Positions 34,401 through 45,522 of a DNA stretch of 64,000 nucleotides are shown here, piece by piece. The stretch covers positions 1,006,001 to 1,070,000 of the forward strand of contig CATIUR010000001.1 of NCBI GenBank assembly GCA_949592205.1, in the 5' to 3' direction. Source of the DNA: Helichrysum umbraculigerum (taxonomy: Eukaryota; Streptophyta; Magnoliopsida; Asterales; Asteraceae). The first letter of the stretch is position 1. Every line of letters begins with the position of its first letter. A program made the position numbers and the translations under genes. Below the pieces are notes generated by a model. It had not been told where the DNA came from, did not search any database, and saw nothing but the letters and a program-made list of their open reading frames with translations.

Positions 34401-34957
34401 ACTATAAGAGACAGCCGCCTCTCAGCAGGTGGAACTTTGTTCGTATTTTTTCTTATTTTAATGAAAGATAATTTGCATCCTATATCACAAATATAACATG
34501 ATAACTATTCATGTCTTCACTAAAAACAACCTATTCTACAAGGACTATATCACTCAAATAACCCTTCAAAACTAAAGTTGATCTTTTAGAGGTTCAGATA
34601 CTTGTCAGTGACCCATACACAACTTGACTCCTGGATACTCTTTTCAGTCAATAAAATGCTTGAAGTATAATTAAATCACCAACCAATTTTGATTTTATAA
34701 TTATCGTTGTTAGAATGTAATATGGCTGTAGATTGTAGGTTCAAATAGTTTCATGAAAAAAAGGACATGATGCGGAAATTTGAGTTCGGCTTTCTCATGG
34801 CTTCATAAGAATAATACAGATAATAAATTTAAGGTTCCTTATAAGCGATTAATTAAGGGTATTACCTAATCCTGATTGAGCTTCAAGGTAATCCTAGCTA
34901 CCTATCCCAAGACTTACAAAACTTACTGTAGCCTATTGAACATTTGAAGGTAAAGTA

Positions 34958-35008
<51 letters not shown>

Positions 35009-35539
35009 ATGAGCAATGCATCATCATATTACATCAAGATTTAAGATCCAAAACATAAATCTTTATAGCAGCCTTCAGCAACCTCCTGTCCCCTTTCCCC
35101 TGGGAAAAGGAGTACAACATTAAGATCCACGGTATTTTTAAAATGCCAAAGTCTCATACAGACACAAATTACACCAGTATTAAAAAAAAGGGGAAACTGT
35201 CCTGTAAACTGTTTAGCCCAAACAATATAACAAATACTCAAGCTTAAAATGAATTTTATGGGGAACTTACAGCCTGTATTCCAAATATTCATCGCTCTTA
35301 TACTCCAGCAAGCTGCCTTTCAGACGTTTCCGTCCTCTCTCAATGTGGAAACGGGTTGGGGATTCTACATTGGAACACTCTCCGAAAATGAAGTCTTCAA
35401 CTCTAGCATAAGGAATTAGGGCCACATCATCATGATGTTCTGGAGTGCCAAATTTGACCCATTTTAGGTCAGCAGCAGAGAAATCTTCTACTGATGGATT
35501 TTGCACCTCGATGTCATGTATTGATTCAATCAAGTCCAT
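31425..35539 (-). CDS. SWIM zinc-finger, MULE-transposase-derived protein, 5 coding exons, 718 aa
   Basis: A domesticated Mutator-like transposase, of the type annotated in plants as SWIM zinc-finger family protein (At1g60560-like). Exons: 35539-35271, 34178-33527, 32910-32711, 32548-32304, 32215-31425 (stop). All junctions are GT-AG and keep phase, giving 718 residues. The N-terminal part has a DNA-binding region with RRYRLNTRNRAARPQSMRGC, CHF and CHG Cys/His pairs. The MULE catalytic region includes IAIDSTFG, LLVFDSRQHALPVAW and FLIDDAAAE, followed by ASQEASCAIE. The SWIM finger CxCx8CxH is C584, C586, C595, H597. The C-terminus is basic (KKNRKRKR). No terminal inverted repeats surround it and it is fully open, as expected of a host gene. 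Its molecular role is unknown to me. Confidence 0.9.
34961..35006. repeat. (AT)n microsatellite in intron 1 of the SWIM gene
   Basis: About 22 AT units, entirely intronic. Confidence 0.95.
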
Positions 35540-35844
35540 ATGCTATAGAAAGGAGGACCGTTAAAGAACGTAAGTTTTAAATAGAGGGATTAAATAACCA
35601 ACCAATCAACAATCCATCCATATTTTGTTATGCATATAAAATTCTAACTCTGCAACTAGGATGAACATATAAGAGGTTTTTATTTAACAAATAATTAATC
35701 ATTAATCATCAATCTAAAATATTCCCCCACATGATAGGATTCAAGTTTTTCAACGCTTTCTTATTAACACATAGCTGCTGACCCTACTTAAACCCACATA
35801 CCCTGAACTAGAATGTAGTATTAAGTAACAAATCGATAGTTATA

Positions 35845-35965
35845 GACCTGGCAATTGGGTCGGGTCGGGTCAGAATGGGTTTGGGTCGAAACGGGTCAGA
35901 TTTTTCAAACGGGTCGAACAGGTTGGGTCAAATCCGGTCGGGTCGGGTCGAGACCCATTTTTCCC
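35845..35965. repeat. GGGTC-rich hAT-MITE fragment
   Basis: Repeated GGGTCGGGTC motifs with an end-like agacctggcaattgggtcgg are common in non-autonomous hAT elements. It lies in the 5'UTR intron of the SWIM gene. No matching right end or duplication was found. Confidence 0.4.
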
Positions 35966-37300
35966 TAAATTTTTTTAGCTCTTTTCAAGTCTCTCCAAAT
36001 CATCAAAAATTTTACCACCTGTTTTCAAATATATGCAAATATGCTTATGATGAAACAACAAATCCTTCTCTATGCCCTAAAAACCACCATGTGTACTATC
36101 ATAGTTATTTTGACTATATACGGTTTGACCCAGAGGAGTCAAAATTGCACTACTCACTTTAGTCACCATTTTGTAATAGTAATAAAAGAGCTACAACAAC
36201 TCATGAGCAGTCTCGAAATGTATTAACAAGAAGATGGGAGTTAATATTCAATTCTGTTAAGCATGGTTGTTCTGTATACTAATGTTTCCCGCTTATCCAA
36301 TAAACAATTGTAATGGTCAATGACAAATAATCGAATAACTATATCACAATTTAACAGAACAACCATGCTTAAATAGGAATTGAATATTGGGACTGTTACA
36401 AATTGAAGACTCGAAATGTATTAACTAGAGCATTGGGCTATATTGAACATCTTGGAAGTTTAAGGGATCTCAACCTTTAGTCCCAAATTAACAATTTGTT
36501 GCAAAAAAAAACAGTTCAACCAAATCGTAACAAGGACAGTATAAGCTTAAAAGTTCATATGTGCAGAAAAACAAAATTGCAGATGATGTTTAGCGACATT
36601 TCAACCATAAAAGATGAAGCACATAAGCAGTCAAACAAGCAATCTCAAACACCCGGTCACCCGTACATCGACACATTAGCACATACGAAACACATTGCAA
36701 ACAACATATACACATAAAAAAAACCAAAAGACTGACCTATGAGCAAACAACAAAAACAGACTTGATTACCCTCTCAATAATATTAGATACAGACTTGCAT
36801 ATATAGTGACCTTTTATGCAACTATCAACCCGATTTACGTGTTTCTCTTTATATACAGTGACCATTAAAAGTATTACCAACAAAGTTAGTCACCAAAGAA
36901 ATCAATCTATACACGCGAGCGAGATCCCAAGCTGCTTGAGATGAGCTCTGTAAAATTGCAACTTCTAGTTTGATATTAAACTCTGATAAGACTTATACAA
37001 ACCTGTTTTTTTTTTCCTTTGAGCAAGCATTATTGTGATTAGTACAACACCATTAACACACTAGGTATATTCTAGCAAAACAAACAAACAAACAAATGAC
37101 AAAAAGCATTCAAGTAAATCTTCTTTGCTCAAACTAATAAAAAAAAAAAAAAAACACTAAAACAAAAAATAAATATAAGTGAAATACGTAATTTACACGT
37201 TACCTTTAGTATTTATGCAAATTATGAATCAATAATATTATCTTGAACAACAGAACAACTAAAGCACACCCAAGCACCTGTTTCGAAGTTAATGAGAAAT

Positions 37301-37588
37301 TGATAAGGGTTTAATTCGGATTTGATACTAGATCACACAAGAACAGCTTGTTGATCTTAATTCACAAAGAGAACAGCTCTTTGGAAATTCAAGAATAGAG
37401 AGCAACTCTCAAATTGTATTTCAATTTTGTAAAATCATACCCCATTTCTGATTACAAGAGTGCCTTATATACTAACTAACACATATCTGACTGACTCAAC
37501 TAATTACTGCTCTTAACCACTAAGATATTGCCACATGTGCTGTAATTAACTAACCAGACTCTCGATTACTATAAAACGACCCATATCA
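37301..37588 (-). mobile_element. Solo LTR (288 bp), probably Ty1/copia
   Basis: Ends TGATA...TATCA, flanked by the 5-base duplication GAAAT (37296-37300 and 37589-37593). On the minus strand there is a TATATAAGG promoter in the middle, so transcription would run leftward. It sits in the 5'UTR intron of the SWIM gene. Confidence 0.85.
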
Positions 37589-37860
37589 GAAATTATTACA
37601 ACTTAATCATTAATAAAATCAAAAGAGTATATGAAAAAAGGAACAAAACTAATCACCGGTTTCGAAGTTAATGAGATTGACATTGTGATTTGTCAATCTC
37701 ATTAAAAGTATTACCAACAAACACATTGGTATACAACTATACAAGATTATCCATGAAGGCCTCACTCCAAGCACAGGACACAATTGCTTGATATGTGAAT
37801 CACTATACTAGAAAAGGCAAATAAGATAAACATTGCACAACATGACAGTATAAACTATAC

Positions 37861-38055
37861 CTGTAATTCGATTCGTTGGAATGATAATCGGGACTTCAAT
37901 TTGCCTTACCGGTGAAATGCCGGTCTATCAGATCGACTGATTTGCCGACTGGCAACTAAGGATTTCGAATTAGGGTTTTGATTTTCTTTTAATTTGGGGG
38001 AAAGTAGTCGGCTGTTTGATGAACTCGTGAATTTGTGTATTTTGTTTTTCAAGTC
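37861..38055 (-). other. Probable 5'UTR exon of the SWIM gene
   Basis: On the minus strand, a leader with AAACCCTAATTCG and a donor CAG|GTATAG at 37861/37860. A matching acceptor (TTTCTATAG|C) lies just upstream of the ATG at 35539. The 2.3-kb intron between is inferred from splice signals only; the left exon limit is approximate. Confidence 0.5.
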
Positions 38056-38268
38056 GACCCGCTCGACCCGCACGTAAGACCTGTTGGACCTATCCTTAAT
38101 TATTGGGTTTTATATGGGGATACATATTGGACCCATGCTCTTTCAATTTGTCTATAAGGTTATTGGACCCCCAGGTTGAAAGAATTACCTAATGGACCTG
38201 AATCAGAAGTATTGGGTCTGGATTGTCAGGCCTAGTTATAACTAAAAACTAACACGATGAATGACCAC

Positions 38269-38618
38269 TAGTCGTGAACAAAAAACCCGTACCCGGAACC
38301 GAACCCGGAAAAAAACCCGAAACCGAACCCGAAAAAAACCGATTTTTTTGAACCCGGTTCGGGTTTTTTTCGTACCCGGCGGGTAGGGACCCGGGTTGGG
38401 TTTTTGAAATTCAAAATCGGGTTGGGACCGGGTACACTATGGGTCGGGTTGGAAAACCCGGAAAAACCCGGTTTAAAAACCGGTATTCGTGGGTCAAAAA
38501 TCCGGTTCGGGTCGGGTCGGGTAGGTCAACAACCCGGTTCTCATCCTTTGACCTAGTACCCGGTTCGGGTTCCGGGTACGGGTCGGGTAGGCCCAATACC
38601 CGGTTTTGTTCACACCTA
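38269..38618. mobile_element. hAT-type MITE with 8-bp duplication
   Basis: Ends TAGTCGTGAACAAAA and the complement of TTTTGTTCACACCTA. The flanking 8-mers atgaccac (38261-38268) and gtgaccac (38619-38626) differ by one base. The interior is made of CCCGG/GGGTC/ACCCGGTT repeats. No transposase. Confidence 0.82.
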
Positions 38619-38743
38619 GTGACCACAGCCACTGAGCCACTGTTACTAGCAGGCTAGTCTTATAAATTTGCTTCTTCATAACATTTTTCTAGGCAAACGC
38701 CTCGTGTAAGTTACGCACTTGTTCGTCATAACTCATAAGATAC

Positions 38744-38956
38744 CAATGGGGCTTTGCCTCAGTGGTACCGCCGCCGCAAATCCCCACGCTCCACCCGGGT
38801 TCAAGCCTCTGGGAGTACAAAAAATCATATGCTCCGTGTGTGGGGTCACTGGGGCCAGGTGTTTAGCCGGACGGGTTGCCTCTTGCAGGTGGGGCTCCGT
38901 GGATCTACGGATCCGGGGTTAAAGGTTCCCTCCAATAACAAAAAAAAAAAAAAAAA
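38744..38956 (+). mobile_element. Young tRNA-derived SINE with perfect 13-bp duplication
   Basis: Box A TTTGCCTCAGTGGTA and box B GGGTTCAAGCC about 40 bases apart, a GC-rich body and a 3' A-run. The duplication actcataagatac is identical at 38731-38743 and 38957-38969, so the insertion is recent. Confidence 0.93.
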
Positions 38957-39498
38957 ACTCATAAGATACTACAAATCAATTCTACATAACATTTGTATCT
39001 TGTAAATGACTAAACATAATCAATTTAAGCTTTCACATTTTTAACCTTCAACTTTCCAAATTATAGATAAACAGCCCTTACTATTAGTCTAACAGCACAC
39101 ACACAGATGATTTCCCAACCTAATGCTCCCTCCTTTCCAGTACACAAAATAGTTTCAGGAAAATGTGCAAACAAAAGATTTTTAGATAAGTCAAATGTCC
39201 ATTATACCCTTATAACTTGAGAAATGCATTTTTGTACACTATTATCAAGTAACTATAAAAATGAATTCGAAGTCTTGTGGACTTACATACTAAAAAGTAG
39301 CAAAATGTTAAACTTCCGTAGTCGTGGCAACGTCAAAAGCACATTAAACTAATCATCAAAGTAAGATAAAATACAACATTAAATATCAAAATCAAATTTT
39401 TGCCTTCGATTTTCCGTCAAAGAACAAGAACTGATTCAAAAAAAAATTAACAACTGTCATTTAAAATTAGGGTTTTACATACAAAAAACTTATAAAAT

Positions 39499-39805
39499 TT
39501 GGGGTTTTGAACAAAACAGAGGAGTACAACAACTTTCAATTTCCAACAATCAATCAATTACATATAAATTATGTAAAAGCAAAAATTTCCAACAATCAAT
39601 CAATTAAAAATAAATTATGTAAAAGCAAAGTCAGGGACCTAAAATACATGTTTGATCAATCAAATATAATCGGAGACCCATAAAATGTTTTGATTGATCA
39701 AACATGTATTTTAGGTCCCTCACTTTGCTTTTACATAATTTATTTGTAATTGATTGATTGTTGAAAACTGAAAGTTGTTGTACTCCTCTGTTTTGTTCAA
39801 AACCC
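39499..39805. repeat. Long imperfect foldback (arms over 100 bp)
   Basis: 39499-39665 and 39685-39805 are inverted copies (gaacaaaacagaggagtaca ... tgtactcctctgttttgttc; gacctaaaatacatgtttgatc ... complement). The left arm alone contains a tandem duplication of about 50 bp (tccaacaatcaatcaatta...tatgtaaaagcaaa). RNA from here would fold into one long hairpin. Confidence 0.85.
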
Positions 39806-39896
39806 TAAACTTGATATGGTTTTTTTATGCCAAACTAGTTGGAAATGTATTATTGAAACTCATTAGTAACATGTACCGGAAACCAAATAAAATAAT

Positions 39897-40916
39897 TGAA
39901 ACGCCCCAAAACCCAGACATTTTTTTTTATATCATCATAAATTATGTCCAATTACTAAAATACAAGTTTATTATACTAAGATTTAAACCTTTAGACCACA
40001 TACCAAACTTAAAACAATATATCAATTTTTATAAGGACATACGCGATCCCAGGCTATATGCCGGATCGCGTACCAACACTTTGAAATCCACTGTAACCAA
40101 AATGAACTAACGTACGCGATTCTGAAATCCAGTTAGGATCGCGTAAGTATGAACAAATCCTACTGTGATAAAAAACCAAAGAGATACGCGATCCTGGGGA
40201 GCTTCTGGGATCGCGTATTAAGGCATGACAGCAGCTTCATTCAAAACTCACAAATTTGACCAAATTCAATCGTGCATAACTTTTAACTCGTAAAGATTTA
40301 GACCCTAAAAATTGGCAGGCACCTTCGTCTCACCAAAATGAAGGTTTCTCTTTTTACACTTTTCCCATTTTTCCAAAAGCGACCATTTTGGACGTGTCAC
40401 CAATTTATAGCCATTTCGGCCACTTTTTGGCAACAACCCATTTCACAAACCATACACATTTAGGCTCTAATCTTTTGAACACTTATTTAACTCACCAAGA
40501 CAAACTTAAAGCATATGACAAACAATCCATAACACTAACACATTTAAAATCCACCATACGACCTCTTTAGACCCATTTTGACACTATTCTACTTGTTTAC
40601 CACACTGACCATACTTTAACCAATTCACTACCCAATTCCACATATGTTTGACTCTTTCAAAGTTGTTGACTATTTGTCAACACCAATTTCAACCAACCAA
40701 TCATCATTGACTCTTCAACACTTTTCACCCATTTTTAACCAAACCAAGACCAATCATATTCAAATTACTTCATACTCTTCAAAACACAAACACTAGGCTC
40801 CACATCACTGTTCGACTTTCAAAGTCAAATACTACATATTGACCATATGTTTAATTCAAAAACTCTTTGTTTGGGCAAATTACATAATTGATAATCAAAA
40901 ACAATGATTCAAAAGA
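39897..40916. repeat. Degraded LTR-like sequence with CGCGATCC hairpin words
   Basis: Begins TGAAACGCCCCAAAACCC, in the style of gypsy LTR starts. It contains three hairpins TACGCGATYC...GGATCGCGTA (40040-40072, 40113-40145, 40185-40217) and a stretch (gcataacttttaactcg) like LTR U5 regions. It continues on the far side of the nested insertion (51993-52031). No complete termini were found. Confidence 0.5.
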
Positions 40917-41767
40917 GATGGTGTAACACCCCCAAATTTACTGTTGCGCGGAAGCAAGCTTTGGGTGTTACTAATCAATAATCAAGCACCAAAGTAAAGC
41001 AAACGACATCTATATGCAACGTCGTACCATAGTACAAAAGTATTACGTTGTTCAATCATAGTACAAGCTCTGAGTTCAGAAGTAGTTTCCTAGAGATTCT
41101 AATACATAACTGATATACAAAAAGTAATGCAAAAGAATCTCCACAAGTTTGTATGCATGCGACTCGAGCTATCAGTCCTGAGGGTGTGCAGTCCTACTGC
41201 TGTAATGTACATGAGATAAATGCTAAAAAGTGTCAACCAAAAGGTTGGTGAATCTTACAGGTTTAGTCTAGTAAATCAATTATGAACCACAAGTAAGTAC
41301 CAGTAATGCCCTCGAGCATAGTAAGTAAATCAGTAGGTCAACACAATTACCATGAGCTCACAAGTTGAAGCTTAACAGTGTAGTGTGAATGGTGCAGTCA
41401 AGTACAGCATCACGTACCCCCGTGAGTGCTAGCCGGACACTCATATGTAACAAATACTAATATGCATGTTTCTACGGTGTAATCCGTGGTGGCGCTACCA
41501 CCCCAAGCAGGGATTGTCAGTCCCAAATGGATCCATCTACTAGTAATCGCGCTTAAGTCCATAACTAACAACTTATGATAGGAGGATTTCAGTGGATAAA
41601 AATTAACTCGTGTAATGTATGTAAAAGTAGTGTATAGCAGTTCAGTACTTGTGTTCATACGAAAAACAGTAGCAAATATCTCACCCCGAAGTAGAAAAAC
41701 AGTAAAAGCGGGGCTGTAAGACTCACCTGAGTCTAGCAAGTATGTTTGTGTAAGCAAACAATTATAG

Positions 41768-42272
41768 CGGATGTAAGTCCGTAAGTATGCGTCGGATGTA
41801 ATTCCATAAGTTGGTTCTCCGAACCCTGTAACCTTCTGGCGTCCGAAACGCACAAGGTTGTAAGTAAATAAGTAAGTAAGTCGGTGTCTCAAAGGATCAC
41901 CCATGCTAGTTGTCCACTCAACTAGGAAATGTCCAAATATTTGTTTGTACGTTTGTGATTGTTTGTAATTAAGTGTGGCCCGTTGGTGACGGAGGTGTAA
42001 TAATAATTTCAAATATTATTATTATGTAATTCATCGTGTTTGTATACCTTGTAAAGCATATACATAAGTTGATTATTTGCAATATGACACGTAGTTGTTG
42101 TTCGGATGTAAGTTCGTTCGAGTGTAAACTCGTGCGAGTGTAAGCTCGTCTTTTTAAATCAAAAGATTCGAGTGTAAGCTCGTAGTAATGTGGGTGTAAG
42201 CCCATTTAAGTGTGAGTGAAATCTCACATGTAGTTTCGAGTGTAATCTCGTGTATGTATGAGTGTAATCTCA
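41768..42272. repeat. Array of ten mini-hairpins with TGTAAN/TGAAAT loops (outer LTR)
   Basis: 14-base units at 41768, 41793, 42103, 42119, 42135, 42169, 42191, 42213, 42237 and 42259. Each has a 3-5 bp stem around a six-base loop TGTAAG, TGTAAT, TGTAAA or TGAAAT. Stem pairs change together: CGGA/TCCG, CGAG/CTCG, TGGG/CCCA, TGAG/CTCA, and CGGA/TTCG with a G-T pair. Confidence 0.9.
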
Positions 42273-43918
42273 TCCGTATTTATAAGTTGTGTTGTATACT
42301 TTCCATAGTATAGTAGTTTTCATGCACTAATTGGGTCGAGTAAAGTAGTTTCATATATATTTCCCAAAGAATATGTATATCATGTAAGTGTATTGTCGTA
42401 TAAGGTATAGTTGTTGTATGTATTCAATACTTAGTGTAAAAAGTATTTTAAAATTTCCGTTTCGTGCGACAATATGTATTCCGACAATAGGGTATGCGAC
42501 AATGACATTCACGGACACTGTTACTACGACAATAGCATTCTCGGACCACTGTTCATACGACAATGGCATTCTCGGAAATTTGTTCATGCGATAATAGATT
42601 GTCGGATCACTGTTCATGCGTTAATAGATTGTCGGAGGTGGATGTTTTCTTTTAAGTATTCGTTTTCGTTTACTAGATCAAACGGGTTTGGTTTGATTTG
42701 AGTGTTATCAAGTCCGAAACTATGCATCCGAGTCTCACCCTAAAGTCCGAGAGTCAACCCTCAGTCCGACAGTCAACGAAAGTCAATTTTTACTGTTCAT
42801 CCGTCAATATATTCACGGAGTTACTGTTCATCCGTCAATAGATTCACAGAGTACTGTTCATCCGACATTGTGATTTTTATTTAAAATAGTAAACGTTATC
42901 TAATCGTTCTGAAATTTTTACAAAATGTTTCTCTATGTCTTGGGTACTTTCAGTAATTTTTTCATAATTATTTGAGGTCGTTTAGTATTTTTTAAAAATC
43001 GAGAAGTGTGACTGTGTACTGTTTATCCGAGATTAGACCACTTCTCACAAATCAAATTTTCTGGAAAAATGGGTGTATTTCTGGAACAAGCCAAAGAAGA
43101 ACCTTTTGTATATAACAAAATTATCAAGATTTCCCAAGTGGTCTCATACGTTTTTGAGGTTTAGAACTCGAGATATGGCCTCGAGAAGTTACTGAAATTT
43201 TCTGTCCGCCGGAACAGTAGCCCTATGTCCCCGGAGAAAAATGTTTTCGAGTAGTAAACGGAGTCAAAAAGTCACGAGACTAATTTTGTTGGAAAGATAA
43301 CTATTTTTACTACATTTTAGCCTTAAGAAACGTCCATTTTGGTGTTGTAATGATTTTTATAAAATTAATGAAAGTGGGTACAAAATCTGGACAGGAAGGT
43401 TAACTTCCTGTTTTCGAGTTTTAATTTGTGTTTCGACTTATCTTTTGGACATTTTGTGGTTAAGTGAGCAACTAAACATGTAGTAATATGTAATTCAAGT
43501 AAATCTAGTGAAAGTTCAAGAATCCTTACAACGAGATGAAGAATTTAACTCGTGAACAAAAGAGATGTGCTCGGTTTTGCTCCTAGCTCACTTTTCTTGC
43601 ATTTTTCTTCAAGGGATGAAGTTGGATGATGAAGGTTTGTTCTTGGGGCTGTGGACTCCGAAAATTTTGAGAGAAAAAGGGTGAGAAAGTGTGAAAAGAA
43701 AGGAGAAGTAAGGTGGGGAAATGATGGGGTAGAAGCATGTTGGTTCCTTGTAGTGTTTAAGAAGCAAAAAGGGTATGGGTGACCATACCCTTGCTTGACC
43801 AGCCAAAGGGAGGCCCCACATGTAACAACCCTAAAATTAGGGCCAATTTAAAAATTTCCCTAATTACGTGTTTATTACTTGTATATAATATGAAATAGGA
43901 TTATATACATTATCTACT

Positions 43919-43921
<3 letters not shown>

Positions 43922-43971
<50 letters not shown>
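43922..43971. repeat. (AT)n microsatellite in the inner LTR
   Basis: About 25 AT units shortly after the LTR start. Confidence 0.95.
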
Positions 43972-43972
<1 letters not shown>

Positions 43973-44476
43973 ATGGAATATATGTATATACGCGCGTATA
44001 CGATTCGTACAAATCGTATAAAACAACAATTGTACAAACATACGGACATTGGTAAAACAATTGTTAAATAATGTGAGATTATTTAATTACTTTGACTACT
44101 ACTTTATATTATGTTTATAATATAACGAAAACGTACGTTTTAACCAAAACGTTACCGAACTCTCCGAAAACCCGACCAACCGACAAAACAAAACAAAGTT
44201 ATATTTTATAACTTAAAAACAATTAATTTGGTAAAATACTTCAACTAAATTATCGGATATTATTTCGTATTTTTAAACGTATAATTAATCGCGTATAAAA
44301 TGATTTTAACGTTTAAACGACCGGGGAAACGAACATCGCACGGAGCGCAAACACGAGGATACGAAAAATGGTGAGATCCACACTTGGTGGACCCCACCAA
44401 ACCGGCCAAGGTCAAGGGGACAACCCCCTCACCCTCCTTTCTCACTTACACACACAAACACAATTACACTCCACCT

Positions 44477-44526
44477 CTCTCTCTCCTCTCTCTCTCTCTC
44501 TCTCACGGCTTCTCTCTCTCTCTCTA
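44477..44526. repeat. (CT)n-rich leader tract in the inner LTR
   Basis: Repeated CTCTCT interrupted by CACGGCTT. Such tracts are common just downstream of plant transcription starts, which supports plus-strand transcription of this LTR. Confidence 0.8.
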
Positions 44527-45148
44527 AACCGCCACCCCAAAAACACCCAAAAAACTACCATTAAAACACCTCGAAGGCTAGGCTCGTTTTGGAGAAAAGT
44601 GATCACGAGAACGAGGGCTACAATCCTATCTTTTCGGTTTCTCGATTCGACCACTTTGTAAGTTTTCCGGCGACCTTCCGAACTTTCCGATTACATTTAT
44701 TTTGCTAGAATATTGTTCCCCTAACGTTATAATGTCCAATTGATATGTTAAAAACTCGTTTTTAAAACTCGAAAGTATAAACCGAACATATTAACTAAAA
44801 ACAGTCCCCTTTCGCAATTTTTATAAAATCGTACGGTCAAAATTAGCAAATATATCCTAAACATGAAATCTTCGTTTTTCCGTGGGCTACAACTTTCGTG
44901 AAGGAAGTTTACCTCCAAAACGCCCCCATTTTACTAGGAAAATAGATTAGTAAACATATGTTTAGTTTTAGTGACGTTGAATAAAAACCGACATCTCGAG
45001 ACCCCCCGAAACGAAACGATAATTTTTCTAACGTTATTTAGCCATTTTAGAACTTGTGTAAAAGTTTCGGGTCAAACCGAGGTCGTTTGACCCAAAACCG
45101 AGCTTAAAAACGAAGTCAGCCGCTGTGTTGCATAGGACCAAACTTTCG

Positions 45149-45395
45149 TGTGACACAAGGCTTGTGTCACATGTTGTGTCGCATGACAACCATGTGACAC
45201 AAGGGTTGTGTCGCATATTGTGTCGCATTAAGTTGCATCCATGTGACACAAGGGTTGTGTCGCACAAATCATGTGACACAAGGATTGTGTCGCATAAATC
45301 ATGTGACACAAGGGTTGTGTCGCATTAAGTTGCATCCATGTGACACAAGGGTTGTGTCGCATAAATCATGTGACACAAGGTCTGTGTCGCATTTA
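45149..45395. repeat. Array of GACACAA...TTGTGTC hairpin words (inner LTR)
   Basis: About eight copies of TGTGACACAAGGGTTGTGTC followed by GCA, separated by short spacers (taaatca, ttaagttgcatcca). The arms GACACAA and TTGTGTC are constant; the three-base loop varies (GGG, GGA, GGT, GGC). Confidence 0.9.
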
Positions 45396-45522
45396 GTGTC
45401 GCAAAAACCTAAAAACAGAGGCCAAAAACATTCTAAGTGTCTAAAAATCACTTTTTAATAACCAAATCAAATACGTTACGATTATACATGAAAACTAGAT
45501 CATAACCCGCAAAATTTGCGGG

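Noticed and set aside
31425..35539. Active Mutator transposon
   Set aside because: No terminal inverted repeats or 9-bp TSD bracket the gene. It has several introns and an intact conserved frame, as expected for a domesticated gene.
38744..38956. ORFs of 67-83 codons in a GC-rich segment
   Set aside because: They lie within a SINE with a perfect 13-bp TSD and are not conserved coding sequence.
41410..42012. 200-codon minus-strand ORF in the outer LTR
   Set aside because: No family features. It is not kept in the aligned inner LTR, and solo LTRs are not expected to code.
45149..45395. CRISPR-like array
   Set aside because: Plant nuclear DNA, palindromic units with non-unique short spacers, inside an LTR.
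45034..45458. His/Cys/Asp-repeat ORFs in several frames
   Set aside because: All are translations of the GACACAA/TTGTGTC word array in different frames.
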